Positions 40,073-52,643 are shown, numbered from the stretch's first letter. The stretch is 64,000 nucleotides of DNA from Agarophyton chilense (GCA_030374765.1 JARGXX010000129.1:930001-994000); one strand, 5' to 3'. Translations and numbers: made by a program. Notes: generated from the sequence alone by a model not told the origin.

Positions 40073-43000
40073 TTACCCGACTTGGGCACGATCCAGACTT
40101 GGAGGCAAGGTTACCCGAGCGCGTCGGTGATAGGATAAAACCTTAGACCTCGGAAGGTGCTCAATGGGTTTCACTGTATCTTCATCAGGCGAGATTTCGT
40201 ACCATCGAACTTGCTAGCGAACTTCTCCCTCGGGGGTGTAGATGTGACGCACGATGCGATCGATAACGAATTCCTGCGGGTACACTTTTCCCTGTTCGGG
40301 CTTCTCTTCCATCTTAGAACGCTCTAGTTCCCTTGAGGGTGTCAACGTAGGGTCTAGACACACCCCGGTGGGTTCTTTTCCGTGTTGCGAGCGGGTCTCA
40401 GCACTTCGTCCAAACGGCGCCGAGTGGCCTGTGGGCTACGTTGTAACTTCTGTCTACGGAGTCAAAACGGCCCAGTTTTGGGTTCTTCTTAAAGATGAGA
40501 TCTTCCCAATAGCAACGGTGTTCTTAGATTCCGTGACGGTTGAGAAACCGCGACGCGGTAGCGTCTCCAATCTCAGGGGTGTAAGAATTCAACGTCAACC
40601 CGAGCTATGGGGACGAAGGTTGCTCCCGTGCAACGCGCCGTGCGACGGAGGCGGTTTGCGCGACGGTTGGTCGTCAGAGCCTTTTGATTGGCTCGGTGCG
40701 ATTCGACGTGTGCCACACAAATGCGCGGGAGCCCCGTGTGGGGTGACCGTTCCTTGTGCGGGAAAATCTGCCTATGCGGATGTGAGGTGGCGCTTTCGAC
40801 ACGCGCTAGCACTCTCTTGAGCTGTCCCCGACGGGTCTCACTCATTTCTTTCCCATGCCTGAGGGTTCCAGTGTCTCCATAGGAGTTCCTATTCCCATTC
40901 CATAACGGAGAGCCAAATTTGGTCAACCTCGTCGTCGGGATCTTCCCCGTGCGGGTCCGCTGACACAGCTCGTTCCCGAGAAAGCGGGGTTTGAATGCGC
41001 GACACCTCAGTGTCTCGTCCGCGGCGGCGGGTGATCGTCGGCTCTGTAGGCGTTCCGGCTGCGGAGTTCTCCACACGACTCTCCCTAGGCGGGTTTTCGT
41101 CATCTTTTCTGACGTCGTGCTCGGCTGGGTCGGCGGTGATGTCGCTACCCATACGCTGGGGTTGTGACTTCTCTGTGGCCGGCTCGGTCGGGCTCGCCGT
41201 CTCACTGTGAGAACTAGATTCCCTGTTAGGGCGACTGGCTGACGCCGAAACATCGTCCTGCGAAGGAACTAAGTCCTCCTCCACCTCCTTAGGCGGAGAG
41301 CCAGGAGGCTTGATTACCTCCGGTGGGGGAGTAACTCTGTAAGAGTTCGTTGACTGGGCCCTTGAGGGAGCGGGCCCAGGTACTGGAGTATCCAAAGTTT
41401 CCGGTAGGTCGGTTAAACCACGTTCCGCGTGCGGAAGTATAACGGGGCGGGTGTTCGAATCTCCGCCTGACGGGTTAACTTCCGTTGAATCATCCCCTGT
41501 GGAGGGCGTCGGTGGCGACACCACTTCCACATTTGGGCTGGGCGCTCGTGTGATGCGGTCCCTGGAGATCAGTTCGTGGCGGTTAGCGATATCCAATACC
41601 ACCGTGTCCGGGTCTACAGAAACCACACGATAGGGTCCGTCCACAATTGGCGAAAGCTTGTGCCTACGTTCGTTTTCAGGATTCTATTATTCCTTTCGAA
41701 GGAAGACGAAGTCGTCGGGCTCCACCTGAGGTAGAGGTTTGCGAACCCGATTGTCAAAGTCCTTCTTGTAGGCGCGTTGAGCTTTGTCCATTGCTTTCCG
41801 GGCTATCGGCACCATCTTCGTAAGCCACTCCTTCCAGGCTTCTCGGTACAATCCCGGTGACGGGTACGTCGACAGCGTCGGTTGAGCCTCGATGGCGACC
41901 GGCGGCGGTGTCCTCGACAGTACCAGTTCGAATGGGGATAACGATGTAACCCGATGTACCTGGGTGTTGTATGCATACGTGATAGCGTCTGTGTACAAGT
42001 CCCAATTTTTGGGGTGATCCGCAACATACGATCTCAAAGCGTTGAGTATCGTGCGGTTAAACCTCTCCACCTGGCCATTCCCCTGAGGGTGATACGTAGT
42101 AACAAATAAATTCCTTACATCAAGGATTCGACATACATCCTGAAAGAACTTTGATGCGAATTGCCCTCCGTTGTCGGATAAAAACTGCACCGGCGGTCCA
42201 TATACGAACACCCAATGGGTCACGAACGCTTGCGCGACGGTAGCGGCGGTGATCCGCTTCAGCGGCACAGTTCTCGTTAGCTTAGAGAATCTGTCAGAAA
42301 TGACAAGCAGATACCGATGACCTCGGGGCGTCCTGATAAACTCCCCTAGGATGTCTATGGCCACGAATTCGAGTGGAGCCCGTGCCGGGAACAGCGTCAA
42401 CTTCTTACAGTGCTTCCGAAGTTTAACGTCATTCTTGGCGCAATTGGCGCAGGCCCGTTTGACGGCGTAACAATCGAATGCCATTCACGGCCAGTAAAAG
42501 TCCCTTCTCAACGTGAGGTACAGTTTTCTTCCCCCGGGGTGGGCGCCAACCTTCACATAGTGAGTGAGGTGTAATACCCTCTGTTATAGGGTGTACGGCA
42601 CCACTATCCTCGGGCGAGGTCCAACGGTCCTGATTAGGTAACCCTGATCGTCGTCCTCGAAAGGTAACTGAAATCCTCCGTTGAGGCGAGCCCGAATCCG
42701 TGTACAGAATGGGTCGAGCTGTTGCTCGCGTATCATCTCCTCTGGAGAGATAGGTATAAAAAAGCCGGTCGGCGAATCCAGACTCTCGTTGACGAGTATA
42801 TCGTCACAAACATCATCCGTCAGCGGTTGAGCTCCTCCCTCGAGGTCCTATACCATAAAACATGGGATGTCATCGTCCTCGTATGGTTCCGTTTCCGCTG
42901 TGGTTCCCAAGCGGGATAGTGCATCAGCCTGAGTGTTCAGCTTCCCTTTCTTGTACAGGATCTCAAAGTCGATTTCCGACAGTCGGAGACGCCAGTTCAT

Positions 43001-43216
43001 AAGGCGGCCCGACGGTTCGGAGATCTCCAGCAGCCAACGCAAGCATTCGTGGTCCGTATGGACTTTGAAACGAGTACCCATCAGATAGGGGCGAAGTGTA
43101 GCTAAGGCCCACACAACGGCTAAACATTCTTTCTCGGAGACCGAGTAGTTCCTTTCACGGACATTCAGGGAACGTGACCAGTACCCAATAGGGTGACGTT
43201 CACCATCCTCAGAGGA
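40073..43216 (-). pseudogene. Element C RNase H end, integrase, tail and chromodomain
   Basis: RNase H remainder (RPYLMGTRFKVHTDHECLRWL, 42848-43114), integrase zinc module and DDE core (41687-42484: AIDILGEF, SDNGGQFASKFF, GNGQVERFN), Pro/Ser-rich tail and chromodomain. Stops absent from B: TAG near 42850 (FMV-stop-DLEGG), TGA near 42485 (YWP-stop-MAFD), TAA-TAG near 41687 (two adjacent Tyr codons in B), and a TAG in the chromodomain near 40215 (VR-stop-QVRWY). The Gln-to-stop at 43217 separates it from RT. Confidence 0.9.
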
Positions 43217-45424
43217 TTAAAACAGTGCACACCCTACTTGGTTTGCACTAGCATCGGTGTCCACTTCGTAAGGGAGCCCAGGATTGGGTAGAGCCAAGAT
43301 TAGCGGTGATGTTACGGCATTCACCAGTGCCGTGAAGGCAGACGCTTCCGCGTCGCCAAAAGGTTCCAGTTCAACTGGTTGTCCCTTCGTCAGGAGCCTG
43401 TTGAGGGGGGTGGCAATATCCGCAAAGTTCGGGACGAATCGGCGATACACGTTACACAGACCTAAGAAGGATCGCAACTCCGTTTGAGTTTTCGGGTGTT
43501 TTGCTTCCTTCAAGGATTTCACTCGTACTTCATCGATTGAAAGCTGTCCGGGACGGATGATATGACCCAGATACTTAACCGAATCGGTGAAAAACTCGCA
43601 CTTCTTGAGTTTCAAGGTGATTCCCGCGTCGCGGAGTATCTTCATTACGTCCCTGACGTGTTCGAGGTGGTCATCCAGGTTGTTGGAGAAGACAATAATG
43701 TCGTCTAAATACACTAGACACGTCCTCCACTTGAAGGGAGCCAACAGAATGTCTATCGCCCGTTGAAACGTTGCGGGGGCATTTGTCAACCCAAAAGGCA
43801 TCCTCTGGAATCGGAAAAGTCCTTGGTGACACACGAAAGCCGTTTTGTCTCGATCTTCCTCCCTAATAGGGGCTTGACAGTAGCCCGAATTGGCGTCGAG
43901 GGTAGAGAAAACAGTAGCGCTCCCAAGGGAGTCGATGTATTCGTCCATCCGAGGGATCGGGTACACACCCTTAATGGTTACCTCGTTCAGGCGTCTGTAA
44001 TCGATGCAGAAACGCCACGATCCATCCGGTTTCGGAACTAACACCACTGGTGAGGCCCAAGCGGACTGGGCAGGTTCAATTACGCCCGCTTTAAGCATCT
44101 TCTCCACCTGAGATTTCTCCTCTTCCCGAGCTTTCGTTCCAGCCCTGTAAGGGTGTTGGGCAATAGGCCGAGTGTTCGGTAACAAGTCGATGCGGTGTTC
44201 TGTAATCTCAATAGTTCCAAGGGAACCATCCAACATGGGGGTAAATTCACGAAGCATGTGCCTCAGCTTCTCCCGATGAGATGCAGGTACATGGTTGAGA
44301 TCCCATTTCTCCAATTCCTGAACAGGATCCGTCTGGTCTGCTCCTGTGATAGGGGCCGTAACCTCCTGAGGTTTAAAGTGTTCAGCGTGTGGAGCTGCAG
44401 TCGTATGCTCACCGTCTTCCGCCGCGATTTCGGCAGTGTCCTCCCCCTCCTTAGGGTCCGCCACACCAAGGACCTCTGCGATAGAGATCTTTGTAGGTAC
44501 GACCGCATGGGGGTGTGGAAGAACAGAACCCAGGATCTGGTGTTTGACCAAATGCTGCGTTGTCTTTCCAAAGTTGGCTACCAAAACCTTGAAAGGTTTA
44601 TCCGGTTCCACGGAGACAACCCCATTCGCAAGGGCGAGTTGACGCCGCGTATACAGAGACGGGTTCGGTTGTACCACATGCACACCAATTTGCCTGGTAA
44701 CAACTGTGACCCAAACCTGGGTTTCTGGCGAGAAAGCCACTGACTTCGCAACCTTTACCCGTGTAGACACCGGGTCCTTCTTCACAGATTCCTGCGCCAC
44801 AGGGAGAGGAACGCGTGTTCGCGCTGCTCCCTGTAAGGGTTTACGAACGATTGGGATCGTAGACCCGTCTTCGAGTTCCACAGTTCTATTCCGAGGACGG
44901 ATGGCTTCCACGAAGCGGTTGCAAAAGTCACAACCCAGTATGAATGGTGCTGCAAGTGACTTGCATACAATAAACTCTAGCTGAACGAGATAGGCGCCTA
45001 ACCTCACCATGAGGGGAATTGTACCCAGTGTCCGTAGCGGGTTGTTGTTCGCATCTGCGAAATCCAAACGTGGACCGGTACGAACTTGAACCCGGAGCAG
45101 CGGGGGTAACAATTCAACATGAATTAAGTTAGGAGCGGCTCCTGTATCAAGGACAGATATTTGACGAACCATAAACTGGTTGGACAGGCCGAAGTCGGCG
45201 AATACTTTATAATTACGCTTGGCCATTACCATAACTCGATCCGGAATACGGAGATTACGGGACCGTATCCACGGGCGACGGAGGACACTAAAGTATCTCG
45301 AGTTAACGTCGGTGTCAGCCGTTCTCCTTGAAAGGATAGTCACAGCTGGGGCGCGAAGCTGGAGCGCCTCGGGCGTCTTCAACTCCGGCTTAGAAGACGC
45401 CCCTCCCACAGGGGAGACTCCCAA
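43217..45424 (-). CDS. Element C protease, reverse transcriptase and start of RNase H (735 codons open)
   Basis: Continuous frame: protease VLDTGAAPNLIHV, ILGCDFCNRF; RT WASPVVLVPKPDGSWRF, IDYRRLNEVTIKGVYPIP, FSTLDANSGYC (Trp to Cys at the end of the block), QRMPFGLTNAPATF, catalytic VYLDDIIVFS; RNase H begins VDTDASANQVGCALF, then TAA at 43217-43219. This is the best preserved pol segment of the family in the window. It begins in the -1 frame relative to gag with no good ATG, so expression would need a gag fusion. Confidence 0.93.
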   Translation of the reverse strand: MGVSPVGGASSKPELKTPEALQLRAPAVTILSRRTADTDVNSRYFSVLRRPWIRSRNLRIPDRVMVMAKRNYKVFADFGLSNQFMVRQISVLDTGAAPNLIHVELLPPLLRVQVRTGPRLDFADANNNPLRTLGTIPLMVRLGAYLVQLEFIVCKSLAAPFILGCDFCNRFVEAIRPRNRTVELEDGSTIPIVRKPLQGAARTRVPLPVAQESVKKDPVSTRVKVAKSVAFSPETQVWVTVVTRQIGVHVVQPNPSLYTRRQLALANGVVSVEPDKPFKVLVANFGKTTQHLVKHQILGSVLPHPHAVVPTKISIAEVLGVADPKEGEDTAEIAAEDGEHTTAAPHAEHFKPQEVTAPITGADQTDPVQELEKWDLNHVPASHREKLRHMLREFTPMLDGSLGTIEITEHRIDLLPNTRPIAQHPYRAGTKAREEEKSQVEKMLKAGVIEPAQSAWASPVVLVPKPDGSWRFCIDYRRLNEVTIKGVYPIPRMDEYIDSLGSATVFSTLDANSGYCQAPIREEDRDKTAFVCHQGLFRFQRMPFGLTNAPATFQRAIDILLAPFKWRTCLVYLDDIIVFSNNLDDHLEHVRDVMKILRDAGITLKLKKCEFFTDSVKYLGHIIRPGQLSIDEVRVKSLKEAKHPKTQTELRSFLGLCNVYRRFVPNFADIATPLNRLLTKGQPVELEPFGDAEASAFTALVNAVTSPLILALPNPGLPYEVDTDASANQVGCALF

Positions 45425-45426
45425 GT

Positions 45427-47457
45427 TTAGTTTTTCGAAGCGGACCCCACCGAATTCGGTGCAGCTGCCTCGAAGGGGACCGGTTGTTCCCCGTTCGCGG
45501 GTACAAGTTCTGTATCCCTGTCAGCAAGGTGAGCTCGGAGTATCCCTTGTTCCTCATAGGACCTACTCGGGACTCGAACTTTGTCCTCAGCGGTCAGAGC
45601 CTCGTACTGAGCGATAATTCGTGAACCCTCCCGCAGGGGAAATGTGCAGTCTGGTGCTTTGTGACCACGGAGGTAACACAAATAGCAAATCAGCTCTGCC
45701 GGGTTCGGTTGTGGACGTGAATCCACGCGACGTGGTGCTGTATCCCTCCATCCGGGGCGAGAGAACCGAGCAGCGGTATTCGCAAAAGGTAGCGATGCGG
45801 CTGGCACCCTCCGTCCTTGGGTATAGAGCGCAGGGTCTTCATCCGTAGTCGGAGCGGATGTCGACGGCAACTCAGACATACCCATAGATTCGGAGTTACT
45901 TCCCATGAAGTGAATGTTATCATTGACCCCCACAGGGGCAGGGCCTCCTGCGAGTGACAAAGACGAGTTACCTCCATCGGCGAGGAGTGCACGTGTCGGC
46001 CGACTCTTTCGGTTCTGCCGGGCACGGAGAGTATCCCCCTCAGATTGGGCGTACTGAACCAGTTCCAAGTAGGTCAGCTTGCGCTTCTTTTCCCGATGTC
46101 GGGCAACCAATGCCCTTATCGAGGGGTCCAAACCATCCACAAACATGGTGCATCTCTCGTAGGCGGGGAATACATTCCCGCATCGGTGAAACGCTTTATT
46201 CAAGCGAGTTGAATACACAGTTTCAGTTTCCATCGGCTTCTGCAGCGTATCCCTTAATGCAAGGATTGCTTCCTGAATCGCATTTCCAGTAGCGTATGAC
46301 CTCAAGAGGTACTGCACCGCTTCGGGCCAGCGCGTGACTCCCCCTTCCGAGGCTCGGGATGATCCACGGACGGAGTTGAACTGGTCTTCAGCCATCCCCT
46401 TTAAGAAGTACGGTAATGCAAGATACGCTTGCGCTTCACTCATACCGAGGATGTCAGCCTCCTGGACGAACCTCGCAAGGAAATCGAGCACCAGAATTGG
46501 GTCTGTTCCTGTGAACTCCCTCTTCTGTAGGGTGGTGCTCAGCCTTTTGATGTAGTCCTTGACCTTACCCGTTCCGCGGGATGTTCGATCTCCCGAAGGG
46601 TTATCCAACCGGTAATAGCGGTACGATAGCAGCTTCCGATAGAGAGGATTCGTCGGCTTCAGCTCCCTTAATCCAAGGTGTTTCCTACCCTTCTTCCGGG
46701 TACGGATTGCCCCTTGAGAGGTGTAAGTAGTCTTCGACCGAGTCGCCCGGGATGACCGGCGTCCATCTTCACTATCCGAAGATTCGGAGGACGAACTCGA
46801 TGACGAGCGATTGGGATCGGCATCCGATAAATCCTCTTGGAGGTGAACCCTCTTCTTGGACTTGCGGCGGTCCCGTTTAACGGAGCGGTGTTCTTCGTTT
46901 TCCGAAACGTCGGGTTTATCCTTCGAAGCTTCTGTGTCTCCGTCCATACTGATAATGGCCTCGAGGGTGTCCAGCCGAGCTCGGAAACGTTCCGCTTGCA
47001 CGCGGTGTTCCTCCACGAGGCTCCGGTACTCCTGGATAAAGACCCCAGGGGTACCAAAGCTTTCCAAAAGGGAGTTCACATCCCTCCTCAGGGTACGAAG
47101 GTCATCGGCGACTCCCCGCACCGGGGCGTCCTCCACCTTGAGGCGGAGGGTAGTAACCTCCTGAAGGAGCTCGACGTGAGCCGCGTTGGCGATATCGATT
47201 CGAGTCTCCAGGCGCTGTAATTCAGGGTCAGCCCGACTTCGGGGTCCTGCTGAGGGGGTCTCCACCACTGGAGCTGGGCCCACAGCCACGACCTCTCGAG
47301 GACCTGAAACCACTGAGGGTGCTCTTCGAGTGTCCGGATCGATACCGGAATCGTTCCGATCTTCGGGAGTTGAGCTTCTCGACCTAGGCGGGGCCGGGGG
47401 CACTGAATCCGCTTGACGGTTCGATCCAGTCCTGGAACCACGGGTAGGCGGCTACAT
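45427..47457 (-). pseudogene. Element C gag, nonsense at codon 2
   Basis: Aligned with B gag the ATG is at 47457-47455, but the next codon is TAG (TCG in B), so normal translation is blocked. From there the frame is open for about 670 codons: coiled-coil-like N-terminus, basic/Ser-rich stretch, capsid core (FTGTDPILVLDFLARF) and CCHC knuckle CYLCYLRGHKAPDC. It ends SASKN-TAA at the slippery GAAAAAC (45430-45436), giving the full C-terminus lost in B. Confidence 0.88.
45430..45436 (-). promoter_or_regulatory. Candidate gag-pol -1 frameshift heptamer (element C)
   Basis: Minus-strand GAAAAAC directly followed by the gag stop TAA (45427-45429); the -1 frame continues into protease-RT. Same string in B. 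A downstream pseudoknot was not tested. Confidence 0.45.
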
Positions 47458-47661
47458 GCTGCAGACACGATACCGACGATTCAGGGTAACGATGAAACTC
47501 GATCACGAGATTCCCGGAGAACGGATGACGCAACACAAAACAAAAATAAAAACCAATTCCACCCTTTCCAAAGGGGACTACTACAACAAATCTTCACGAC
47601 GGTGCTTCATCTTCCAAGGGATATTCCAACACGTGGATGACCAACCCAAAAGTCCGAGAGC

Positions 47662-47682
47662 GGATTCTAAGTCGGGAGACCA
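47662..47682 (-). promoter_or_regulatory. Element C primer-binding site
   Basis: Minus-strand TGGTCTCCCGACTTAGAA..., two bases after the 5' LTR, identical to B. Confidence 0.7.
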
Positions 47683-47684
47683 CT

Positions 47685-48600
47685 TGTGGAGCAAAACCCG
47701 GCGACGGGAATTGCTCTCAAGGTGTTCGAAGCCTTGCTCCCTGGGGGAGGCAGACTCAGAGACAGAGCCCTCCGTTCCACCCGTAGTGTGGGGTGTAACT
47801 CCCACGGAGGATTCCGGCAGTACCGACGGAAGTGAGGGGTAGAAACCGTTGGATCGGGAATGGGTATGGGTATCCCAAAGAATGGGGGAAAATCCGGCGA
47901 AGAGGAAAAACGGGGCGAGGGTCGGGCACTAACAGGCACCGGACCCGAGAACCAGAAAAGGGGCGAAACAACAAAAGAAACCAAATACAGGGGCGAAAAC
48001 CTGTCCTCGAAAGGAAACACAAAAAGCACGCAACAAGTAAGCAGAACCCCCACGGGGTATCGTGCACGCAGGTCGTCTGAGCGGTCCCAAGGGGGTGGTT
48101 GCACGGAACCCAAACGTGGGCACTCTCCAAGTGGAGTCGTGTCCCTACGCAGGCGTTGCTAACCAGAGCCCGTTCCGGGGTGTAAGGCCGAAACGATGGC
48201 GACGAAGAACCTCTAAAGGTATCGAAGACCAACCTTGGTTTCCCTTTACTCTGAGCTTCGGACTGTCAGAACTCGTCTCCCTAAGTAGAGCCCACTAACT
48301 AAACTCTACAGTAGTGCACACCTGCTCAGGGCCATACACGTGGAGATCCCACTGTCAGGGCCCAAAAGTCCAACGTTCTAACAAATATCCGAAAATCGGT
48401 GCCAAAATTAAGCCACGTGTATCACGGGGCCAATCCAACCATGGGCCATCCGAATTTTCACTTCATAGGCGAACTCTAACCAGAAAACAGTGCCACCTCA
48501 GCACACCTTAGAGGGGATCATATTCATAACCCTCGGAGGGTTCAATCCTCATTCTATGAGTTGCATCTTCAAGTATCCCCTAACTGGGCGTTGCTCTACA
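47685..48600 (-). repeat. Element C 5' LTR
   Basis: 916 bp direct repeat of 36829-37744, followed by the TSD copy GTAGA (48601-48605). Confidence 0.95.
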
Positions 48601-48605
48601 GTAGA

Positions 48606-49616
48606 CTGCAGTGGAGGTGGTATAGTACTCGAGATGGTGTTGCGCGCAACGGCACGCAAAAAAGCCGCAAACCCCGGATCATGTTCTTGGCGAACTTGTT
48701 CTGTGAGATAAAGAACTTGCACAGAGGAATCTGTCCAGAGATTGCTTTTCCATGGCAGCTCGTTCAAAATGTTTGTATACACTCTTCGAGCGTTCCTACC
48801 CGCCTCAGGCTCCATGTACGACTGAGGCACAACAGGAAGCAACTGTGAGTAGTCGCCGGCGAGCACTATAGATAGTCCACCGAAACATGGCGGTTGCGTT
48901 TGTGTTTGAGAACTTCGCAAGTCTTTGAGTAGCACGTCCATGAGCTCAAACAACCTTCTGGAGAGCATCGAAACCTCGTCAAGTACAAGTAGCTGTAGAT
49001 TGCGCAAAAGTTCCGCTCGTTGAGACCGAGGACCGTACTTGGACAACAGTGAAAGTTGTGTAGTAGTACTGTCTTTATCTCCCACACCCAAACCAAGCAG
49101 ACTGTGCAATGTGCGACCTCCCTCGTAAAGGGATGCAGCGATTCCCGTTGTAGCTGTCAATTCAACTAGCATTCCTTTTGATTCACATATATCCTGCAAT
49201 AAATTCAACATATACGTCTTTCCAGTGCCTGCAGATCCTTGTATAAAGAAAACGGTTCCAGGAGTGGTCAGACGATCTTGATCAGATTGCTGTCGGAGTT
49301 CTAAAGCATTCACAATCGTATCCAGGACCTGTTTTCGTGTTGGTTTCAATGTATTATACCTGGATTGCAGTGTGCTTGAATTTCGCACCACTCTTAATTG
49401 GCGAGTGACTACTGCATGATCAGTCTCAGTTTGTTCCTCATTTTGCTGGATATATTGGACAAAGAAGCAAGCTATGATCACGGAGCAAACGACCTCCATG
49501 GTGGTCAGATATGCTAATAATTCGTCGATACATTTCCATTTTTCGCTGTTGTTCATCCCCGGCGTGAATATCGCTGCACAGCGCCTCCCAGTGATCAACA
49601 ACCATTTTCTCTGCAT
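48606..49616 (-). pseudogene. Helitron PIF1-type helicase, N-terminal part (upstream of element C)
   Basis: ATP-dependent 5'-3' DNA helicase domain of RepHel. Walker A GSAGTGKTYML (residues 127-137 of this frame), VELTATTGIAASLYEGGRTLHSLLGLG (motif Ia region), Walker B LLVLDEVSMLSRRLFELMD, motif III SIVLAGDYSQLLPVVP, and YLTEQVRQEHDPGFAAFLRAVA. The frame reaches the element C insertion (codon ending 48606) and resumes in the same phase at 36828. Its start overlaps the Rep frame in another phase, so a frameshift lies between about 49440 and 49550. Confidence 0.9.
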
Positions 49617-52600
49617 CTGCGCCTTGCTGATACAGCTTAACTACCAACCGCCGCAGTTCAGATGAAGTGCTGTATATTTGAACTGCCTCTTCAAACGCAA
49701 TGGCAAACTCGGTACCGTCACTGAGCAGCCCGCTTGCGATCGCTGCTTCCCGAAATGTGGAAAGCTGCTGTCCGTCAATGGTCCTCGCATCTTCGTAAGA
49801 ACTTGAGGCGCGATTCATAAGTAATAAACGCAGTGAAAAAAGCTCTATTTCGGCAGGAACGACGGCTCGAATTCTGGCGACGCACTGATTCTCTTCTGAC
49901 CTCTCCACGACATACATCGACGGATCACAATCGTCTCTCGGCACTTGAGTACTGTCTCCATCAAACTGATTGAGTACACTAGTTGGGAGGGTTCGATACA
50001 GCCGCACCTTTTCATAGTAGGAGAGGTAATCAAGACTGGCATATGTCTCAGGTCTCTGAAAGTACCGTACCAGTGTTGATGGCTGTGAAGCCGTGTGAAT
50101 GTCATTAGGGCTCCGAAGAACAAAAGTTCTCTCTCCCTCCAAATGTATTGCAAGTCGCTCCACAGTGGGCAGAATGAAGACGTGACGAAACTCAAACATT
50201 CGCCAAGCAGCATTCACGGCACCCACCACACGTGCCCGCATGTAGGCACGGATTTCATTCTGCACCACAGCTGGTTGTTGGGTATCTGTACCCGATTCAT
50301 TCTGGTTGCTAACATTCAGAGCAACTTCTTGTGCTTTGGGCTGCTTAAAAGCATACTTCATGAGGTACGCTACCGCTCCTCCACCCTGCGTGCGCTCTAC
50401 ATTGATGTGTGAGCGGTACTTCTTAGTAAGTGTAGGATTGTATGGCACGATTTTGAGATCTTCTTCATTTCTTCTTTGGTAAACAACACGATTTGTTCCT
50501 TCTTCGATGTATGTTTCTTCGACAATCATTGTGCTATCGTACCCAAATCGGCAACGACCTGCACGATTACGACAATATGAAGAATGGCGGTGGCGGTGCA
50601 TAGATAAAACGAGGGCGCGCAGTTCGTCATCTTCCCGTGGACTTGGTACTTCGGCTCGAATCAGACTGTCAATGGCATCTACGTCTTCTATTACACCTCC
50701 TTCTAACCATAGCAGGATGTGATGGTGCGGTACGTTCCGTTCTTGAAACTCCAGCTTTGCTGCAAGTCCCAAGCACTTGGACACAAATAACTGTTCTGAA
50801 TTCTTTTCGAGGTCTTTCACAATATCGTTGATGTACTGGTTGTAAACTCTGGCAATCAAGTCTGGGCGGTCAAACGGGCGTGGACGATTAGCTGGTGCTG
50901 TGAAAGCACTCCGATGAGTCGTATCCATGCCTAACCTAAACGCTTTACATCCGCTCGCCATACGTTCATTGTGACCGTGATGAATAGCGAAGGGGGTCCT
51001 TTTCTTGCCACAATCGCTTGCACATCCTGTGGTTTACTTTTCCAGTACTTAGAAGAGTTCACTGAGTCATCAGGAAGCGAAATGCGTCCCATAAGCCTGA
51101 ATTGCGCGTCAGTCATTCCGCCAGTCGATTGATTTTGCGCTTGAACGATTTCCGTCTCTTGAACTATGCGTGCTTGCTGCTGCCGTTCTAGGTATTGAAG
51201 TTGCATGTCTTCAATGTTCGTTTGTGTGCGAAGCAACCACATTTGCATTAATGGACCACTATTATGCAAAACGTTATCTGAATACAGTCGACGCCTTGCA
51301 TTTTGTGCCCAAGTAAGCTTCTGAAGATTCCACTGATCGAAACCGAGCCCTACGCTTTCTTGAGTTTTTTTTCGTGCTTGCAGATACAAACGCAGGTCAA
51401 ACGGTTTATGCTCGTCGCCATACGGGTACAGAAGGGGAAATGTACCTCTCTCTGCTAGCATAGAAGACGGTTTCAGCAATTTATACCGCACTCGGGGGTT
51501 GCTGTTTGAGTTTACTGCAGCCCCTGCTTGCTCCGTGTCGCCTGTGATAGCTGCGTGTTCTTCCGTAACTGTGCCCTCAGTCAACTGAGGCACCTGAGCC
51601 TCGACATGGTACAGACCGCCTGGATCGACTACGAAGGTTCTCATCATGGATGGTCCAGCTCAAGGAGCATCTTCGGACATTGGACCTGCACCTACGTTGT
51701 CACCAGACACTGTTGCAGTTCTGGTGCCCTCATATCCGCGCACTATGACTCCCTCGTTCGCAGCTTGCGAGCTTACGTCAACCGTATTTTCTTCTTGTGC
51801 CTGCATTTGCTCCGTTGTCAGCATCGCTCGATACCGCTCTCGCACCACATCAGGTTTGGGCTGAATCACCTCGTAAAGTCTCGGAACCATGTGTTTCAGG
51901 TTGATGTCTTGGATAAACGCTCGCAGGTTTGCTCGTGTATAGTGAGCAGGATCCAGAGAAGGAGGCCCTGCGCCCCAAAGAAAACTATACCGCGTGCTGC
52001 TCTGTCTGTGTGCCGGGAGAGCGAGTGCTGCAGTTCCTTGTAGTCTGAGAAACGAAGGGCCACATCCTGTGACATAGGACATGTCCATAAACGCTTGAGT
52101 GGTGGCAAAAAGCGTATTCAAGTTTAAGGAGTTCGAGTGTAATGCTCTTGAACGGTATATGCTTCGTATTTCTTCATTAGTATGGCGTCTACGAAATGTG
52201 ACCCCCCATCCTGAATTTCGTTTCATGCCACAACAGACTCCGTGTACCTCTTTTCCTAAAAGCACACACCCACACCACTTGCAACTATGAATTCGTAGCG
52301 TCCAGTCTTCGTACGGACACGAACCATAGGTGTGTGAAAACTCACCGCATCTTCTGCATCTGCGAATTCCTACGGTGGAAAACGTCTCAAACTCAGGAAG
52401 GTTTGCACGAGTGGCTGGATCAATCCATGCTTGAGCAGCATCGGAATCCCATGCGTAGTAAATGCGATACAATCCACGATCTGGACGTCCGGCAAACAGC
52501 ATGACGGTCGAATCAAGCTCTTGGAGCGATTGTTGTTCTTCTGAATGAATAGCAAAAGTAGGAACCTGCTGAAGCTCTGACTCAGCGGATGGTGCGGGAG

Positions 52601-52643
52601 CTGGAGTGATTTCATCTTCTTCAACTTCCATCGGAGCAGGCAT
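49438..52643 (-). pseudogene. Helitron Rep (HUH endonuclease) with zinc-finger N-terminus, broken
   Basis: Three collinear pieces. 51660-52643: acidic start, then CRRCGEFSHTYGSCPYE and CKWCGC...GVCCGMKR zinc-binding-like clusters. 50931-51647 (same frame, past a TGA): FPLLYPYGDEHKP and SLFITVTMN, as in Helitron_like_N proteins. 49438-50961 (shifted frame): RPDLIARVYNQYINDIVKDL, HUH motif RNVPHHHILLWLEGG (H-x-H metal site), and YLMKYAFKQPK, the Tyr-bearing catalytic block (two Tyr spaced by three). A frameshift near 50945 separates the last two. Nicking and rolling-circle transfer is the known role of this domain. Confidence 0.88.

Larger units (their letters stand above)
36829..48600 (-). mobile_element. 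Element C: near-complete Ty3/gypsy retrotransposon, sister of B
   Basis: 11,772 bp, bounded by 916-bp direct LTRs and the 5-bp duplication GTAGA (36824-36828 and 48601-48605). Same gene order as B, including the antisense ORF. The LTRs differ at roughly eleven positions by eye (about 1.2%), so C is older than B. It carries stops in gag (codon 2), RNase H, integrase, chromodomain and aORF, but keeps protease-RT open over 735 codons. Confidence 0.96.
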
